Notes: generated by a model not told the origin, from the letters alone. Shown: positions 25,858 through 36,066, counted from the first letter of the stretch. The stretch: 64,000 nt of DNA from Vibrio sp. Of7-15 (GCF_022347565.1 NZ_JAKRGH010000008.1:62001-126000), one strand, 5' to 3'. Translations and numbers: made by a program.

Positions 25858-27006
25858 ATGTTGAAATTATTATTGAAAAATGACAAGGGTGGCCAATGGT
25901 TGCTGGGGGGGGGGTTATTGATCACTGTGCTGATCCCCAGCTTGAATCTACTGCTCCCTGAGAGTCACTTTCTGCATGTGGATACTTTTACTATTTCCTT
26001 GCTGGGTAAGTATTTAAGTTACGCTTTGCTGGCGTTAGCGGTGGATTTAGTGTGGGGCTACTTGGGTATTTTAAGCTTAGGGCATGGGGCATTTTTTGCG
26101 CTTGGTGGCTATGCCATGGGCATGTACTTAATGCGTCAAATTGGTGAGCGGGGTGTGTATGGCCATCCGGTATTACCTGATTTTATGGTGTTTTTAAATT
26201 GGCAAGAATTGCCTTGGTTTTGGTATGGCTTTGATCAATTTTGGTATGCCTGTTTGATGGTGGTGTTGGTGCCGGGTGTTCTTGCTTGGGTATTTGGTTA
26301 TTTGGCGTTTCGCTCCCGTGTTTCAGGGGTGTACTTGTCCATTATGACTCAAGCACTGACGTTTGCGCTGATGCTGGCTTTTTTCCGCAATGAAATGGGC
26401 TTTGGTGGTAATAATGGCCTGACCGATTTTAAAGACATTGTCGGCTTTAGTTTGCAACACGACAACACCAAAATTGCGTTGTTTGTGTGTACCTCTTTGG
26501 CCCTAGTAGTGTCGTATTTGATCTGCAAAATGGTGCTCGTTAGCAGGCTGGGTAACGTAGCCATCGCCATTCGAGACACCGAATCTCGCACTCGGTTTAT
26601 GGGTTACGACGTGGACAGCATCAAATTATGGATTTTTGTTTTGTCGGCGGTGATCGCAGGCGTTGCGGGGGCTTTATACGTGCCGCAAGTTGGGATCATC
26701 AACCCGGGAGAGTTTGCGCCATTAAACTCCATTGAAATTGTGGTGTGGGTGGCACTGGGGGGCCGAGCGACTTTATTTGGTGCCATTGTGGGGGCGTTAC
26801 TCATTAACTACGCCAAAAGTTGGTTTACGGTGGAATTTCCTGAGGTGTGGCTGTTTGCACTTGGCGGATTATTTGTTTTATCCACCATGTATTTACCCAA
26901 AGGGATCGCAGGTTTTGTCAGTGATCGTCGATGGTTTGTGAAGCGAAAATCAGCTCACGTATCGGAGCAATCGTCTAATAAAGCAGTGGAAGGAGTATCA
27001 TCATGA
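25858..27006 (+). CDS. urtC: Urea ABC transporter permease UrtC
   Basis: The second urea permease, 382 residues, LivM-like, with about nine membrane helices. It has the family motif VWGYLGILSLGHGAFFALGGYAMGMYL near residue 65 and the cytoplasmic loop AIAIRDTESRTRFMGYDV that contacts the ATPases. Its stop overlaps the urtD ATG. It is of standard length. Confidence 0.97.
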   Translation: MLKLLLKNDKGGQWLLGGGLLITVLIPSLNLLLPESHFLHVDTFTISLLGKYLSYALLALAVDLVWGYLGILSLGHGAFFALGGYAMGMYLMRQIGERGVYGHPVLPDFMVFLNWQELPWFWYGFDQFWYACLMVVLVPGVLAWVFGYLAFRSRVSGVYLSIMTQALTFALMLAFFRNEMGFGGNNGLTDFKDIVGFSLQHDNTKIALFVCTSLALVVSYLICKMVLVSRLGNVAIAIRDTESRTRFMGYDVDSIKLWIFVLSAVIAGVAGALYVPQVGIINPGEFAPLNSIEIVVWVALGGRATLFGAIVGALLINYAKSWFTVEFPEVWLFALGGLFVLSTMYLPKGIAGFVSDRRWFVKRKSAHVSEQSSNKAVEGVSS

Positions 27007-27839
27007 CGGTCATGAAAGGGTTTCACTTAAAAGAGTTAACCAATCGCCACGAAGTGTTTGAGTTCATGAAACCGCATCATCACCCTCTATTGGACACGTC
27101 TCATAATATTTTGCTGTACCTTGAAGGGGTTTCGGTGTCGTTTGATGGTTTTAAAGCCATTGATGATCTGAATTTGTACATTAAAGAGGGGGAATTGCGC
27201 TGCATTATTGGTCCTAATGGGGCGGGTAAAACCACCATGATGGACATCATTACGGGCAAAACTCGCCCGGATAGCGGTGAAGTGTGGTTGGGCTCCAATA
27301 TTAATTTACTGGAAATGAGTGAAGCCGACATTGCCAATGCTGGTGTTGGGCGTAAGTTTCAAAAGCCCACTGTGATTGGGTGTTTAACCGTGTGGCAAAA
27401 CCTAGAGCTTGCTATGGCTGGGCCAAGAAGCGTGTGGGCAACGTTTCGGGCCAAACTCAATGGTGAGCAAAAAGACAAAATTGAATCGGTATTGGCGTTA
27501 ACGCAATTGCACAATCATGCCGCTTTGCTTGCGGGGAGCTTGTCTCACGGTCAAAAGCAATGGCTGGAAATTGGCATGTTGTTGATGCAAAGCCCCAAAT
27601 TGTTATTAGTCGATGAGCCAGTTGCTGGCATGACCCACCAAGAAATGGACAGAACCGCCGAGTTGTTAAATTCACTGGCAGGGCAGCATTCTGTTGTTGT
27701 GGTTGAGCACGACATGGATTTTGTGCGCTCTATTGCCAGTCAAGTTACGGTGTTACATCAAGGCCAAGTATTAGCTGAAGGCTCAATGGATGACATACAA
27801 GCGCATCCACAAGTTAAACAGGTATACCTAGGAGAATAA
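27003..27839 (+). CDS. urtD: Urea ABC transporter ATP-binding protein UrtD
   Basis: A 278-residue ATPase with Walker A GPNGAGKTT, a signature variant LSHGQKQ (also seen in other UrtD proteins), Walker B LLLVDEP and the switch His in VVVVEHDMDF. The N-terminus carries about 30 residues before the ABC core, with a His run (KPHHHP). It overlaps urtC by four bases. Confidence 0.97.
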   Translation: MTVMKGFHLKELTNRHEVFEFMKPHHHPLLDTSHNILLYLEGVSVSFDGFKAIDDLNLYIKEGELRCIIGPNGAGKTTMMDIITGKTRPDSGEVWLGSNINLLEMSEADIANAGVGRKFQKPTVIGCLTVWQNLELAMAGPRSVWATFRAKLNGEQKDKIESVLALTQLHNHAALLAGSLSHGQKQWLEIGMLLMQSPKLLLVDEPVAGMTHQEMDRTAELLNSLAGQHSVVVVEHDMDFVRSIASQVTVLHQGQVLAEGSMDDIQAHPQVKQVYLGE

Positions 27840-27841
27840 GG

Positions 27842-28537
27842 ATGTTGCAGCTTAAACGGATAAATCAGTTCTATGGAGAAAGCCACACCTTGTGGGATTT
27901 GGATTTAACGGTTCCGAAAGGGAAATGCACGGTGTTAATGGGTCGAAATGGGGTGGGGAAAACCACCGCGTTGCAATGCATTATGGGGTTATTGAAAGTC
28001 AGCGACGGCGACATTTTGTTAAATGGGCAGAGTATTGTTAAAGAAAGTGCCGAGCAAAGGCCACGCCTTGGGGTGGGTTATGTGCCGCAAGGGCGACAGA
28101 TTTTTTCCATGCTGACGGTATTAGAAAACCTTGAAGTGGGGCTGCCGATTCGGGCGAAAGGAGATCGGGTTATTCCGGCGTTTATTTTTGAGCTTTTTCC
28201 TGTACTCAAAGAAATGCTTCACCGGCGTGGCGGCGATCTGTCTGGTGGTCAGCAGCAGCAATTGGCCATTGGCCGCGCTTTGGTAGTCAATCCCAGTTTA
28301 TTGATTTTGGATGAGCCCACCGAAGGCATACAACCCAATATTGTTCAAGAAATTGGCGACATCATTCAAACTTTAAATAAAGAGTATGGTTTAACCGTGT
28401 TACTGGTAGAGCAGAAACTGCCTTTTGCACGAAAAGTGGGCGATCAGTTTTGTATTTTGGATCGGGGCCGATCTGTGGCGACGGGCAATATGGAGCAGTT
28501 AAATGACAACTTAATTAAGGAGTATCTTACGGTATGA
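27842..28537 (+). CDS. urtE: Urea ABC transporter ATP-binding protein UrtE
   Basis: A 231-residue LivF-like ATPase with Walker A GRNGVGKTT, signature LSGGQQQQ and Walker B LLILDEPTEG. It follows urtD by two bases and overlaps ureD by four, which joins transport and urease genes in one transcription unit. Confidence 0.97.
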   Translation: MLQLKRINQFYGESHTLWDLDLTVPKGKCTVLMGRNGVGKTTALQCIMGLLKVSDGDILLNGQSIVKESAEQRPRLGVGYVPQGRQIFSMLTVLENLEVGLPIRAKGDRVIPAFIFELFPVLKEMLHRRGGDLSGGQQQQLAIGRALVVNPSLLILDEPTEGIQPNIVQEIGDIIQTLNKEYGLTVLLVEQKLPFARKVGDQFCILDRGRSVATGNMEQLNDNLIKEYLTV

Positions 28538-29427
28538 CGGAACAATTATTGTCTCATTTAACTCAGGGCCAGTTTGCTACTCGGTTTAACAGTCAGCATG
28601 AGGGCTGGAAGGCGCAATTAACATTGGGGTTTTCCAACCGAGGTGACAAAACCGTTATCAAACAACGCAAGCAACGCGGGCCTCTTGCCATTCAACGACC
28701 TTTGTACCCAGAAGGTAAAGTTTGCCACACTTATATTCTGCATCCGCCGGGTGGTGTGGTGGGTGGTGACGAACTCACTATTGAAGCTTGTTGTTATCAA
28801 GGGGCACAGGCGTTAGTCACGACGCCGGGGGCCACGAAATTTTATCGCTCTGAGCAAAAAATCGCGAAACAAAAGCAGATCCTGCACGTACAAAGTGGCG
28901 CACGGTTGGAGTGGCTACCACAAGAAAATATCTTTTTTCCGGGGGCAGAAGCACGGGTCGATACGGACATTCACCTTGCTGATGATGCCCAGTTCATGGG
29001 CTGGGAGCTGCACTGTTTTGGGCGTCCTGCACTAAATGAGGGATTTGACCAAGGGAGAGTTACCGGGAAAACGCAAATCTTTCAATCTGGCGTGCGGTTG
29101 CTTACTGAACACATTAATTTGCGTGGTGACGATAAATTAATGTTAAACAAGGGCTTATTGAATTACCCCATGATGGGCTCGCTATTTATTACCAGCCATC
29201 AAGAATATGAGCTTAATTTGGTACAAGGCTTGCTCTCTCAACTACAGAGCCAGCATGGTGAGAAAGAGTTGGTGCTTGGTGTTACACACATTGAAGGTTT
29301 ATTGATTGTTCGGGCACTGAGCTATTGGAGTGAGCGGATACTGAGCACGTTTATTGAAATCTGGCGCGCAATCAGGCAGGAGTGGACGGGTATTTCGCCC
29401 TGTAACCCGCGTATCTGGGCGACATAA
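28534..29427 (+). CDS. ureD: Urease accessory protein UreD
   Basis: A 297-residue urease maturation scaffold (UreD/UreH) that binds apo-urease and channels nickel with UreF and UreG. Family marks are RGPLAIQRPLYPEGKVCHTY, LHPPGGVVGGDEL, TTPGATKFYRS and WLPQENIFFPGA in the first half, and PRIW at the end. It is of full length and overlaps urtE. Confidence 0.96.
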   Translation: MTEQLLSHLTQGQFATRFNSQHEGWKAQLTLGFSNRGDKTVIKQRKQRGPLAIQRPLYPEGKVCHTYILHPPGGVVGGDELTIEACCYQGAQALVTTPGATKFYRSEQKIAKQKQILHVQSGARLEWLPQENIFFPGAEARVDTDIHLADDAQFMGWELHCFGRPALNEGFDQGRVTGKTQIFQSGVRLLTEHINLRGDDKLMLNKGLLNYPMMGSLFITSHQEYELNLVQGLLSQLQSQHGEKELVLGVTHIEGLLIVRALSYWSERILSTFIEIWRAIRQEWTGISPCNPRIWAT

Positions 29428-29470
29428 CCTGAACTCGGTGAAAATGAATGAATAAAAACGGGAGACATCA

Positions 29471-29773
29471 ATGGAATTGACTCCACGCGAAAAAGACAAA
29501 TTATTAATTTTTTGTGCCGGTTTGCTTGCTCAGCAGAGAAAAGACAAAGGGCTGAAGTTAAATTACCCAGAATCCATAGCCTTGATCAGCGCCGCGATTT
29601 TAGAAGGGGCTCGCGAAGGAAAAACTGTTTCCGAGCTGATGGATTATGGCCGTACGATCTTAACGGTGGAAGATGTGATGGAGGGGATCCCGTCTATGAT
29701 CCCAGATGTTCAGGTCGAAGCCACGTTTCCGGACGGCACTAAGCTCGTCACGGTTCATGAGCCGATTGTGTGA
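29471..29773 (+). CDS. ureA: Urease gamma subunit
   Basis: A 100-residue structural subunit beginning [14 protein letters not shown] and carrying the conserved LNYPE...ALISA.ILEGAR...VSELM and the [21 protein letters not shown] segment. A GGGAG ribosome site precedes it. It assembles with UreB and UreC in the (alpha-beta-gamma)3 enzyme. Confidence 0.98.
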   Translation: MELTPREKDKLLIFCAGLLAQQRKDKGLKLNYPESIALISAAILEGAREGKTVSELMDYGRTILTVEDVMEGIPSMIPDVQVEATFPDGTKLVTVHEPIV

Positions 29774-29779
29774 GGGTAT

Positions 29780-30142
29780 ATGTCAAATTGTTCAACCACA
29801 AACCTAACAAGACTGGTTCCCGGACAACTTCAATCGGCACAAGGTGACATTGTGCTCAATGAAGGAAAAAAAACTCAGATCATTCAGGTCGAGAATGTTG
29901 GGGATAGGCCCATTCAAATTGGATCTCATTACCATTTTTATGAGGTGAATGAAGCGCTGACTTTTGAGCGAGATAATTGCAAAGGGTATCGGTTAAATAT
30001 TCCAGCGGGTACGGCAACGCGTTTTGAACCGGGGCAATCGCGTACGGTTGAGCTGGTGGAGTACGCTGGAGATCGGATCATCTATGGCTTTCAAGGCAAG
30101 ATCATGGGAGCAATAGATCCGGAAGAATCATCACAAGGATAA
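29780..30142 (+). CDS. ureB: Urease beta subunit
   Basis: A 120-residue structural subunit with the conserved [39 protein letters not shown] and [15 protein letters not shown]...[10 protein letters not shown]. It follows ureA by 6 bases and precedes ureC by 4. The N-terminus is about 15 residues longer than the shortest family members. Confidence 0.98.
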   Translation: MSNCSTTNLTRLVPGQLQSAQGDIVLNEGKKTQIIQVENVGDRPIQIGSHYHFYEVNEALTFERDNCKGYRLNIPAGTATRFEPGQSRTVELVEYAGDRIIYGFQGKIMGAIDPEESSQG

Positions 30143-30146
30143 GCAG

Positions 30147-31850
30147 ATGACGCGCATTTCAAGACAAGCGTATGCCGAGATGTTTGGTCCAACGGTCGGT
30201 GATCGTGTGCGACTGGCAGATACTGAGCTGTGGTTGGAAGTGGAAAAAGATCACACCGTCTATGGTGACGAAGTAAAGTTTGGCGGTGGGAAAGTGATCC
30301 GAGATGGCATGGGTCAAAGCCAGCGGCCATCGAGCCAAACACCGGATCTGGTGATCACCAATGCAGTGATTTTGGATTACTGGGGCATCGTGAAAGCGGA
30401 TGTGGCTGTAAAAAATGGTCGGATCACAGGGATTGGCAAAGCGGGCAACCCAGACGTGCAATCAGGCGTGACCATCGTGATTGGCCCCGGAACCGAAATT
30501 ATCGCTGGGGAAGGCTCAATCTTAACCGCTGGTGGTATTGATTCACACATTCACTTTATTTGCCCGCAGCAGATAGAAGAAGCGCTTGCTTCCGGGATCA
30601 CCACCATGATTGGCGGAGGCACTGGCCCTGCTACAGGAACCAACGCCACCACCTGTACTCCGGGACCGTGGAATTTGCATCGAATGTTAGAGTCGCTTGA
30701 TGAGTTTCCCATGAACTTTGGCTTACTTGGCAAAGGTAATGCGAGTTTGCCGCAAGGGTTGTATGAGCAAGTGGCGGCTGGGGCAGTAGGTTTAAAACTC
30801 CATGAAGACTGGGGTACTACACCAGCATCCATTGATAACTGTTTAACGGTGGCCGATGAAACCGACGTGCAAGTGGCGATTCATACCGATACCTTGAATG
30901 AATCTGGCTTTGTTGAATCAACCCTTGAGGCGATTGGCGATCGCGTTATTCATACTTACCATACTGAAGGGGCGGGTGGCGGTCATGCACCAGACATTAT
31001 TCGAGCTTGTGGTGAAGCCAATGTGTTGCCTTCGTCCACCAATCCAACACGCCCTTATACGGTGAATACGGTGGATGAGCATTTGGATATGCTGATGGTA
31101 TGCCATCATTTATCGCCGTCTATTGCCGAAGATGTGGCTTTTGCGGAATCTCGTATTCGCCGTGAAACCATCGCTGCGGAAGACATTCTGCATGATTTAG
31201 GGGCATTTTCGATGATCGCCTCTGACTCACAAGCCATGGGACGAGTTGGTGAAGTGATCACACGAACCTGGCAAACGGCCCACAAAATGAAAGTACAGCG
31301 TGGTAGCCTGCCGGAAGATTCCAGTTACAGCGATAATTTTCGTTTAAAGCGTTATATAGCGAAATACACCATTAACCCGGCCATTACCCACGGGATGGCA
31401 CACGAGGTGGGCTCGATTGAAGTGGGGAAATTAGCAGACTTAGTGCTGTGGAAGCCAGCCTTTTTTGGCGTGAAACCAAGTTGCATCATTAAAGGGGGCA
31501 TGATTGCCATGGCACCAATGGGGGATCCCAATGCCTCTATACCTACTCCTCAGCCTGTTCACTATCGCACGATGTTTGGCAGTTATGGCAAGGCATCACA
31601 AAAAACCTCCATATTGTTTGTTTCTCAACAGGCCAAACAGCTCGGTATTGATAGCCAATTAGAGTTAGGCAGTTTGATTGGCGTTGTGAGCAATTGCCGC
31701 AATATTCGAAAATCAGACATGAAGCTTAATAGCTGGCAGCCAAACATTGAAGTGGATTCTCAAACTTACCAAGTACGGGCGGATGGGGAGTTATTAATTT
31801 GCGAACCCGCGACTGAATTGCCCATGGCGCAGCGCTACTTTTTATTTTAA
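30147..31850 (+). CDS. ureC: Urease alpha (catalytic) subunit
   Basis: The 567-residue catalytic subunit, which hydrolyses urea to ammonia and carbamate at a dinickel centre. All key residues fall at the canonical Klebsiella numbers: H134 and H136 (DSHIH), carbamylated K217 (GLKLHEDWG), H219, the [10 protein letters not shown] and [15 protein letters not shown] histidines, flap C319 and H320 (VCHH), and D360 (ASDSQAMGR). The enzyme is therefore expected to be active. It is of standard length. Confidence 0.99.
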   Translation: MTRISRQAYAEMFGPTVGDRVRLADTELWLEVEKDHTVYGDEVKFGGGKVIRDGMGQSQRPSSQTPDLVITNAVILDYWGIVKADVAVKNGRITGIGKAGNPDVQSGVTIVIGPGTEIIAGEGSILTAGGIDSHIHFICPQQIEEALASGITTMIGGGTGPATGTNATTCTPGPWNLHRMLESLDEFPMNFGLLGKGNASLPQGLYEQVAAGAVGLKLHEDWGTTPASIDNCLTVADETDVQVAIHTDTLNESGFVESTLEAIGDRVIHTYHTEGAGGGHAPDIIRACGEANVLPSSTNPTRPYTVNTVDEHLDMLMVCHHLSPSIAEDVAFAESRIRRETIAAEDILHDLGAFSMIASDSQAMGRVGEVITRTWQTAHKMKVQRGSLPEDSSYSDNFRLKRYIAKYTINPAITHGMAHEVGSIEVGKLADLVLWKPAFFGVKPSCIIKGGMIAMAPMGDPNASIPTPQPVHYRTMFGSYGKASQKTSILFVSQQAKQLGIDSQLELGSLIGVVSNCRNIRKSDMKLNSWQPNIEVDSQTYQVRADGELLICEPATELPMAQRYFLF

Positions 31851-31914
31851 GAGACAACGTGTTTTGAGCATTGTTGATTAAAGAAGAGTTTTCCAAGATT
31901 GAAAAAGGATAATC

Positions 31915-32364
31915 ATGATCGAGTTAGTTGAATTGTCGCACCCTGTCTCTAAGGCAGATGCGTATCTAAGTTTGCCCATAGATAGCCGAATAAAAAGCCG
32001 TTTAAAAGTGCGCTTAGATGATGGCCGTGATGCCGGGCTGTTTTTACCTCGTGGCCATATTTTACGAGGTGGCGAGCAGCTTATTAGTACATGCGGTTTG
32101 TGCGTCGAGATCAAAGCCGCTCCAGAACAAGTGTCCACAGTGTATTGTAATGATGCTTTATTGCTGACTCGTGTGAGTTATCACCTAGGTAATCGCCATG
32201 TGCCTTTACAAGTGGCAGCGGGTTGGGTTCGTTACCAGCATGATCACGTACTGGATGACATGGTAAAAGGCTTGGGGGCCGATGTGGTGGCGGAAGTCGC
32301 GCCGTTTGAGCCTGAAGGCGGCGCTTATGGTGGTTCGTCTGGTGGCCATCATCACCATCATTAA
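31915..32364 (+). CDS. ureE: Urease accessory protein UreE, nickel metallochaperone
   Basis: A 149-residue UreE that delivers nickel to the UreDFG complex. The N-terminal domain has DSRIKSRLKVRLDDGRDAGLFLPRG. The metal-binding C-terminal domain has YHLGNRHVPLQV and WVRYQHDHVLDDM. The chain ends in a short His tail (GGHHHHH), a natural nickel-binding end like that of Klebsiella UreE but shorter. It starts 64 bases after ureC. Confidence 0.96.
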   Translation: MIELVELSHPVSKADAYLSLPIDSRIKSRLKVRLDDGRDAGLFLPRGHILRGGEQLISTCGLCVEIKAAPEQVSTVYCNDALLLTRVSYHLGNRHVPLQVAAGWVRYQHDHVLDDMVKGLGADVVAEVAPFEPEGGAYGGSSGGHHHHH

Positions 32365-32436
32365 TTTTTTAAGAATGAATGTTATCAACCATTTTCATTT
32401 TTAATGTCAAAAACTAAAAACGATAAGGAAATCTCT

Positions 32437-33039
32437 ATGAACATAATGCGTTTTGTTCCAGCGTTGGCACTATTTGCAAGTACGTCGGCGTTTTCTCACC
32501 CAGGGCATGGCGAATACAACTCTGTAATACAGGGGGTATTACACCCCATTACCGGATTGGATCATTTAGTCATGTTGCTTGGGTTTGGCATTTTACTGAG
32601 CTTACTGCTAACACGTAGCCTACAAGTTACGGGCAACGTAAAGCAAACAAATACACAGAAAACATGGCTAATGGCCTTTTTAGCACTGGCGAGCTTAGGG
32701 GCTGGTTTTATTATTGGCAATTTAGCTGGCGCTCTCGGCGCGGTTGAGATTCTTATTTCTGCTTCTATTGCGTTGGTTGGTATGAGTATTTGGTGTGCTT
32801 TTTCAGCGCCCGAGAAGCTGTTATCACTATTGTCTGTGGTTGCTGGCGGTTTGCTGTTTTTCCACGGAATTGCTCATGGTGCCGAAGCGCAAGGAAGTGT
32901 CTACGGTTTTGGCAGTGGCATGTTGCTGTCAGCCGCAGCATTGATGGCGTGCGGATATCGTTTGGGCCAGTTCGTTACCAGTAAATGGGTAGGTGTTGGC
33001 ATTGGTGCTTCTGGCTTTGTCCTCATGTTATCCGCTTAA
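32437..33039 (+). CDS. ureJ: HupE/UreJ-family nickel permease
   Basis: A membrane protein of 200 residues from ATG 32437, which has AAGGAAA upstream; the ATG 11 codons earlier is unlikely. The signal peptide ends ASTSAFS, followed by the nickel-binding HPGHGEY at the mature N-terminus and the family motif HPITGLDHLVMLLGFGI. There are about six helices, and FFHGIAHGAEA lies in the later part. HupE/UreJ proteins move nickel for hydrogenase or urease, and the position between ureE and ureF points to urease. Confidence 0.9.
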   Translation: MNIMRFVPALALFASTSAFSHPGHGEYNSVIQGVLHPITGLDHLVMLLGFGILLSLLLTRSLQVTGNVKQTNTQKTWLMAFLALASLGAGFIIGNLAGALGAVEILISASIALVGMSIWCAFSAPEKLLSLLSVVAGGLLFFHGIAHGAEAQGSVYGFGSGMLLSAAALMACGYRLGQFVTSKWVGVGIGASGFVLMLSA

Positions 33040-33046
33040 GGTCTAT

Positions 33047-33748
33047 ATGATGGAGAAATCGTTAAGCACCAGTCATGAAGATCAGCTGGCAACATTCAGA
33101 TTATTTCAGCTGATCAGCCCGTCGTTACCGATCGGAGGCTTTACTTATTCACAAGGGTTAGAGTGGGCGGTGGAATCTGGCTGGGTTGAGGATAAAGACT
33201 CAATGCTACAGTGGTTGACGGTTATGCTTAATCACAGTATCACCACGTTAGAGTTACCTGTTATGCAGCGTTATTATCAGGCTATTGAAACTAATGATGT
33301 CGATTCAATATCTTACTGGAGTGAATATCTGTATTCATGCCGAGAAACCAGCGAGCTAAGAGCAGAAGAGAAACAAAGAGGGCGAGCACTATTTACGCTG
33401 CTAAAACAGCTAGACTTTGATATTAACCCTCAATGGCTTCAAAGCTCACACCCAAATCAGTTACTGGGCTTTTGTTTAGCCGCGAAAGAGTGGCATATCC
33501 CTTTGTTTTCTTTACAACAAGGCTACGTATGGAGCTGGGCTGAAAACATCATCATGGCTGGCGTAAAACTAGTACCGCTTGGACAAACCGCAGGGCAAAG
33601 TGTCTTATTAGAATTGTCGGCTCTGTTTCCTAAAGCGATTGAAGAGGCGAATCAGATTGAAAACGAAGCGATTGGTAGCTTTACGCCTTCAATGGCCATC
33701 GCCAGTAGCCGACATGAAACTCAATACACTCGGTTATTCCGATCATAA
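33047..33748 (+). CDS. ureF: Urease accessory protein UreF
   Basis: A 233-residue GTPase-gating partner of UreG in urease activation. Conserved features are [29 protein letters not shown] near the start, [15 protein letters not shown] in the middle, and [12 protein letters not shown] and the final [13 protein letters not shown] at the end. I use ATG 33047 (or the adjacent ATG 33050) after AAGG; a longer frame overlapping ureJ is not supported. Confidence 0.95.
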   Translation: MMEKSLSTSHEDQLATFRLFQLISPSLPIGGFTYSQGLEWAVESGWVEDKDSMLQWLTVMLNHSITTLELPVMQRYYQAIETNDVDSISYWSEYLYSCRETSELRAEEKQRGRALFTLLKQLDFDINPQWLQSSHPNQLLGFCLAAKEWHIPLFSLQQGYVWSWAENIIMAGVKLVPLGQTAGQSVLLELSALFPKAIEEANQIENEAIGSFTPSMAIASSRHETQYTRLFRS

Positions 33749-33765
33749 ATTGTGAGAGAGACAGT

Positions 33766-34395
33766 ATGGAACAATACAAACAACCATTACGAATCGGCAT
33801 TGGTGGCCCTGTAGGCTCAGGTAAAACCGCATTACTTGAAGTGTTGTGCAAAGCCATTCGAGACAAGTTGAACATTGCAGTGGTGACAAACGATATTTAC
33901 ACGCAAGAAGACGCGAAAATTTTAACGCGTGCTGAAGCGTTAGCCCCAGATCGGATCATAGGGGTGGAAACTGGTGGCTGTCCACATACGGCAATTCGGG
34001 AAGACGCGTCAATGAACTTAGCGGCGGTGGAAGAGTTAGCCATTCGCCATAAAAACCTCGATGTGGTGTTTGTTGAAAGTGGTGGGGATAATTTGAGTGC
34101 CACATTCAGCCCGGAGCTCGCGGATCTCACTATTTATGTGATTGATGTAGCGGAAGGGGAAAAAATTCCACGTAAAGGCGGGCCAGGGGTCACTCGCTCC
34201 GATCTGTTGGTGATCAACAAGATTGATTTAGCGCCATATGTGGGAGCTTCTTTAGAAATCATGGATCAAGATACTGCTCGCATGAGGCCTACAAAACCTT
34301 ATGTGTTTACCAACTTAAAAGAGAGCCAAGGATTGGATACCATTATTGATTTTATCGTGACAGAAGGAATGTTGACCTTGAGTCCTCAGAATTAG
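33766..34395 (+). CDS. ureG: Urease accessory GTPase UreG
   Basis: A 209-residue SIMIBI-class GTPase. It has the P-loop [11 protein letters not shown], the metal-binding C-P-H motif in [15 protein letters not shown], the [15 protein letters not shown] segment and the base-specificity motif NKIDLAP. It hydrolyses GTP to drive nickel insertion. It is the last gene of the operon; a terminator follows. Confidence 0.98.
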   Translation: MEQYKQPLRIGIGGPVGSGKTALLEVLCKAIRDKLNIAVVTNDIYTQEDAKILTRAEALAPDRIIGVETGGCPHTAIREDASMNLAAVEELAIRHKNLDVVFVESGGDNLSATFSPELADLTIYVIDVAEGEKIPRKGGPGVTRSDLLVINKIDLAPYVGASLEIMDQDTARMRPTKPYVFTNLKESQGLDTIIDFIVTEGMLTLSPQN

Positions 34396-34431
34396 CACCT
34401 GTTACAACAATCAATATTGCTGCACTAAAAG

Positions 34432-34466
34432 GCAAAGCTTCAAACGTATTTGAGCTTTGCTTTTTA
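34432..34466 (+). terminator. Terminator of the urt-ure operon
   Basis: GCAAAGC(T)TCAAA pairs with TTTGAGCTTTGC around CGTA, then a run of Ts. It is convergent with the leftward binding-protein gene and may serve both. Confidence 0.85.
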
Positions 34467-34503
34467 TCTATTAGATAGGTCATAAAAACCGTTTTAAGAA
34501 AAA

Positions 34504-35298
34504 TCAACGATCCGGCGACTTAGGAAAGTATTTTAGTACTATCTCTTCGTAACGCCCCTTTGCTTTTAGTTTTTTTAAACCTCTATCCAGAATTCGAATC
34601 AGCTCTTCTGAACGCTTAGGATCAGAGGGAGATATACCCACATACATTGGTTGCGGCTTAGTACAGTAACCCAGTCGAACTTTGTTTTTGACATCGTGAT
34701 TTAACTCAAAATAAAAATTTGCCAGATCCATTGGTAGTACAATACTGTCGGTACTTTTATTTAATAAAAATTGGAACAGAAGAGAAGGCAAAGATTGAAA
34801 TTGATTGTCTACCAGTGTGATGGAAAGATTGTTCACAGGATCGTTCAGATGCGCTGTTAATTCTGTTCCTAAATGGCTGCCTTTTAAATAGGTGATTCTA
34901 AGATCTTTAAGATCAGTCAAGTTTTGTCGCACTATTTCAGAAGAGTAACGTTGGTAACTGCACCATGATTGGTGTGACAAAGGACTCTCGGGCTGATTGA
35001 GCGCTAAAGCTCTAGGATTGGTAGAAGTCAGTAAAATATCGTAATACCCTTTTTGGACAGTGGCCGTTGCTTTGGGCCAATCTTGATAGAAAAAGCGAAA
35101 ATCGACATTCATTTCTCTTAAAGATTCAGTGATTAACTCTATGTTATAACCTGCTTTATTTGGTATTCCAGGACATTGTTGAGGGCACCAGTTATCCCCC
35201 GTAGCTCTGACTTCAAGAATGAAGCTATGTTCATCAGGAGCTGTGGCTGAAAATTGTAGAAGAGTGCTGACTAAACAAACAAGTAGAATACGGAACAA
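34504..35298 (-). CDS. Periplasmic solute-binding protein (amino acid ABC-type family)
   Basis: A 264-residue exported protein with a signal peptide (about 1-18) and a type II periplasmic-binding fold of the polar amino acid (SBP_bac_3) family. Visible family stretches are GYNIELITESLREMNVDFRFFYQDWPKATATVQKGYYDILL and the late ELIRILDRGLKKLKAKGRYEEIVLKYF. No permease or ATPase lies nearby. In Vibrio-like genomes many such orphan proteins are sensors rather than transporters. The mature protein has several cysteines (WCPQQC). Confidence 0.8.
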   Translation of the reverse strand: MFRILLVCLVSTLLQFSATAPDEHSFILEVRATGDNWCPQQCPGIPNKAGYNIELITESLREMNVDFRFFYQDWPKATATVQKGYYDILLTSTNPRALALNQPESPLSHQSWCSYQRYSSEIVRQNLTDLKDLRITYLKGSHLGTELTAHLNDPVNNLSITLVDNQFQSLPSLLFQFLLNKSTDSIVLPMDLANFYFELNHDVKNKVRLGYCTKPQPMYVGISPSDPKRSEELIRILDRGLKKLKAKGRYEEIVLKYFPKSPDR

Positions 35299-35465
35299 AT
35301 TGTTATCAAACTAAGAAGTGGGTGTTAAAAGTATAGCTCTTTAGTTATTGTTAAGACGCTATTCAATTTAAAAATTTACCAGCTTAAAAGGGCTAACAAG
35401 AAGTGCTATCATTTCAACTCAAGTGAGGAGATATAGGCCTTACCTTATGATGAGTCCGGTGTAGT

Positions 35466-35486
35466 GGTATAGCACGAAAGCATACC
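35466..35486 (+). other. Hairpin in the sigZ leader
   Basis: GGTAT-A-GC and GC-ATACC pair around an ACGAAA loop, 34 bases before the sigma factor start. It could be a leader structure; no known RNA family is recognised. Confidence 0.35.
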
Positions 35487-35520
35487 TGCATTTGGAAATC
35501 GATGTTCATAGGAGCGGATA

Positions 35521-36066
35521 ATGACAATTGAACAGATTTGGCAAGAATATCAGACGGCCTTAAAAGCGTTTTTACATTCTAAAATTTCCAATCCAGATGA
35601 TGTTGACGATCTTCTTCAAGATGTTTTAATAAAAACGTTCAATAATCTAAGTACGATTAAAGATACGCAAAGTATTAAGGCTTGGCTGTTTCAAGTTGCA
35701 AATAATGGCATTATTGATTTTTACCGTGCTCAAGGTAAACTTCCCACTCAAGAATCAGACTTCAATACGGTTTTTGATGAAAGTGAATCTTCAGTTCAAA
35801 TAAGTTTGGCTCAATGTATCGAACCATTTATTAATGCGTTGCCAGCTGAGAATGCTGAACTTTTACGAGCGATTGATATCAACGGAAAAGCACAAAAACA
35901 ATATGCCTTGGATAATGGAATCAGCTACTCAACGTTAAAGTCACGAGTTCAGGTTAGTCGCGGTAAATTAAAAGGGCTATTTGAGGAATGTTGTCATTTT
36001 TCATTAGACAAACACGGTAACATTATCGATTTTGACTCCAAAAAAGGGCAATGTAATCACTGTTGA
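35521..36066 (+). CDS. sigZ: ECF-type RNA polymerase sigma factor SigZ
   Basis: A 181-residue sigma-70-family factor. Region 2 is IWQEYQTALKAFLHSKISNPDDVDDLLQDVLIKTFNNL...IKAWLFQVANNGIIDFYR, and region 4 has the helix-turn-helix KQYALDNGISYSTLKSRVQVSRGKLK. The tail CCHFSLDKHGNIIDFD...CNHC is typical of SigZ and may bind a metal. No anti-sigma gene is adjacent. GGAG lies 6 bases before the ATG. The regulon is unknown; the trpS-like gene downstream is separated by a terminator. Confidence 0.9.
   Translation: MTIEQIWQEYQTALKAFLHSKISNPDDVDDLLQDVLIKTFNNLSTIKDTQSIKAWLFQVANNGIIDFYRAQGKLPTQESDFNTVFDESESSVQISLAQCIEPFINALPAENAELLRAIDINGKAQKQYALDNGISYSTLKSRVQVSRGKLKGLFEECCHFSLDKHGNIIDFDSKKGQCNHC

Noticed and set aside
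30147-31850. Several antisense open frames inside ureC and the other urease genes
   Set aside because: Shadows of strongly coding plus-strand genes, without ribosome sites.
35440-35490. Hammerhead-ribozyme-like stretch (TGATGAG ... CGAAA) before sigZ
   Set aside because: The core reads ATGATGAG instead of CTGATGA and stems II and III do not pair properly; only a simple hairpin remains.
35455-35500. Fragment resembling a tRNA D-arm (GTAGTGGTATAGCAC)
   Set aside because: No acceptor, anticodon or T-arm can be folded around it.
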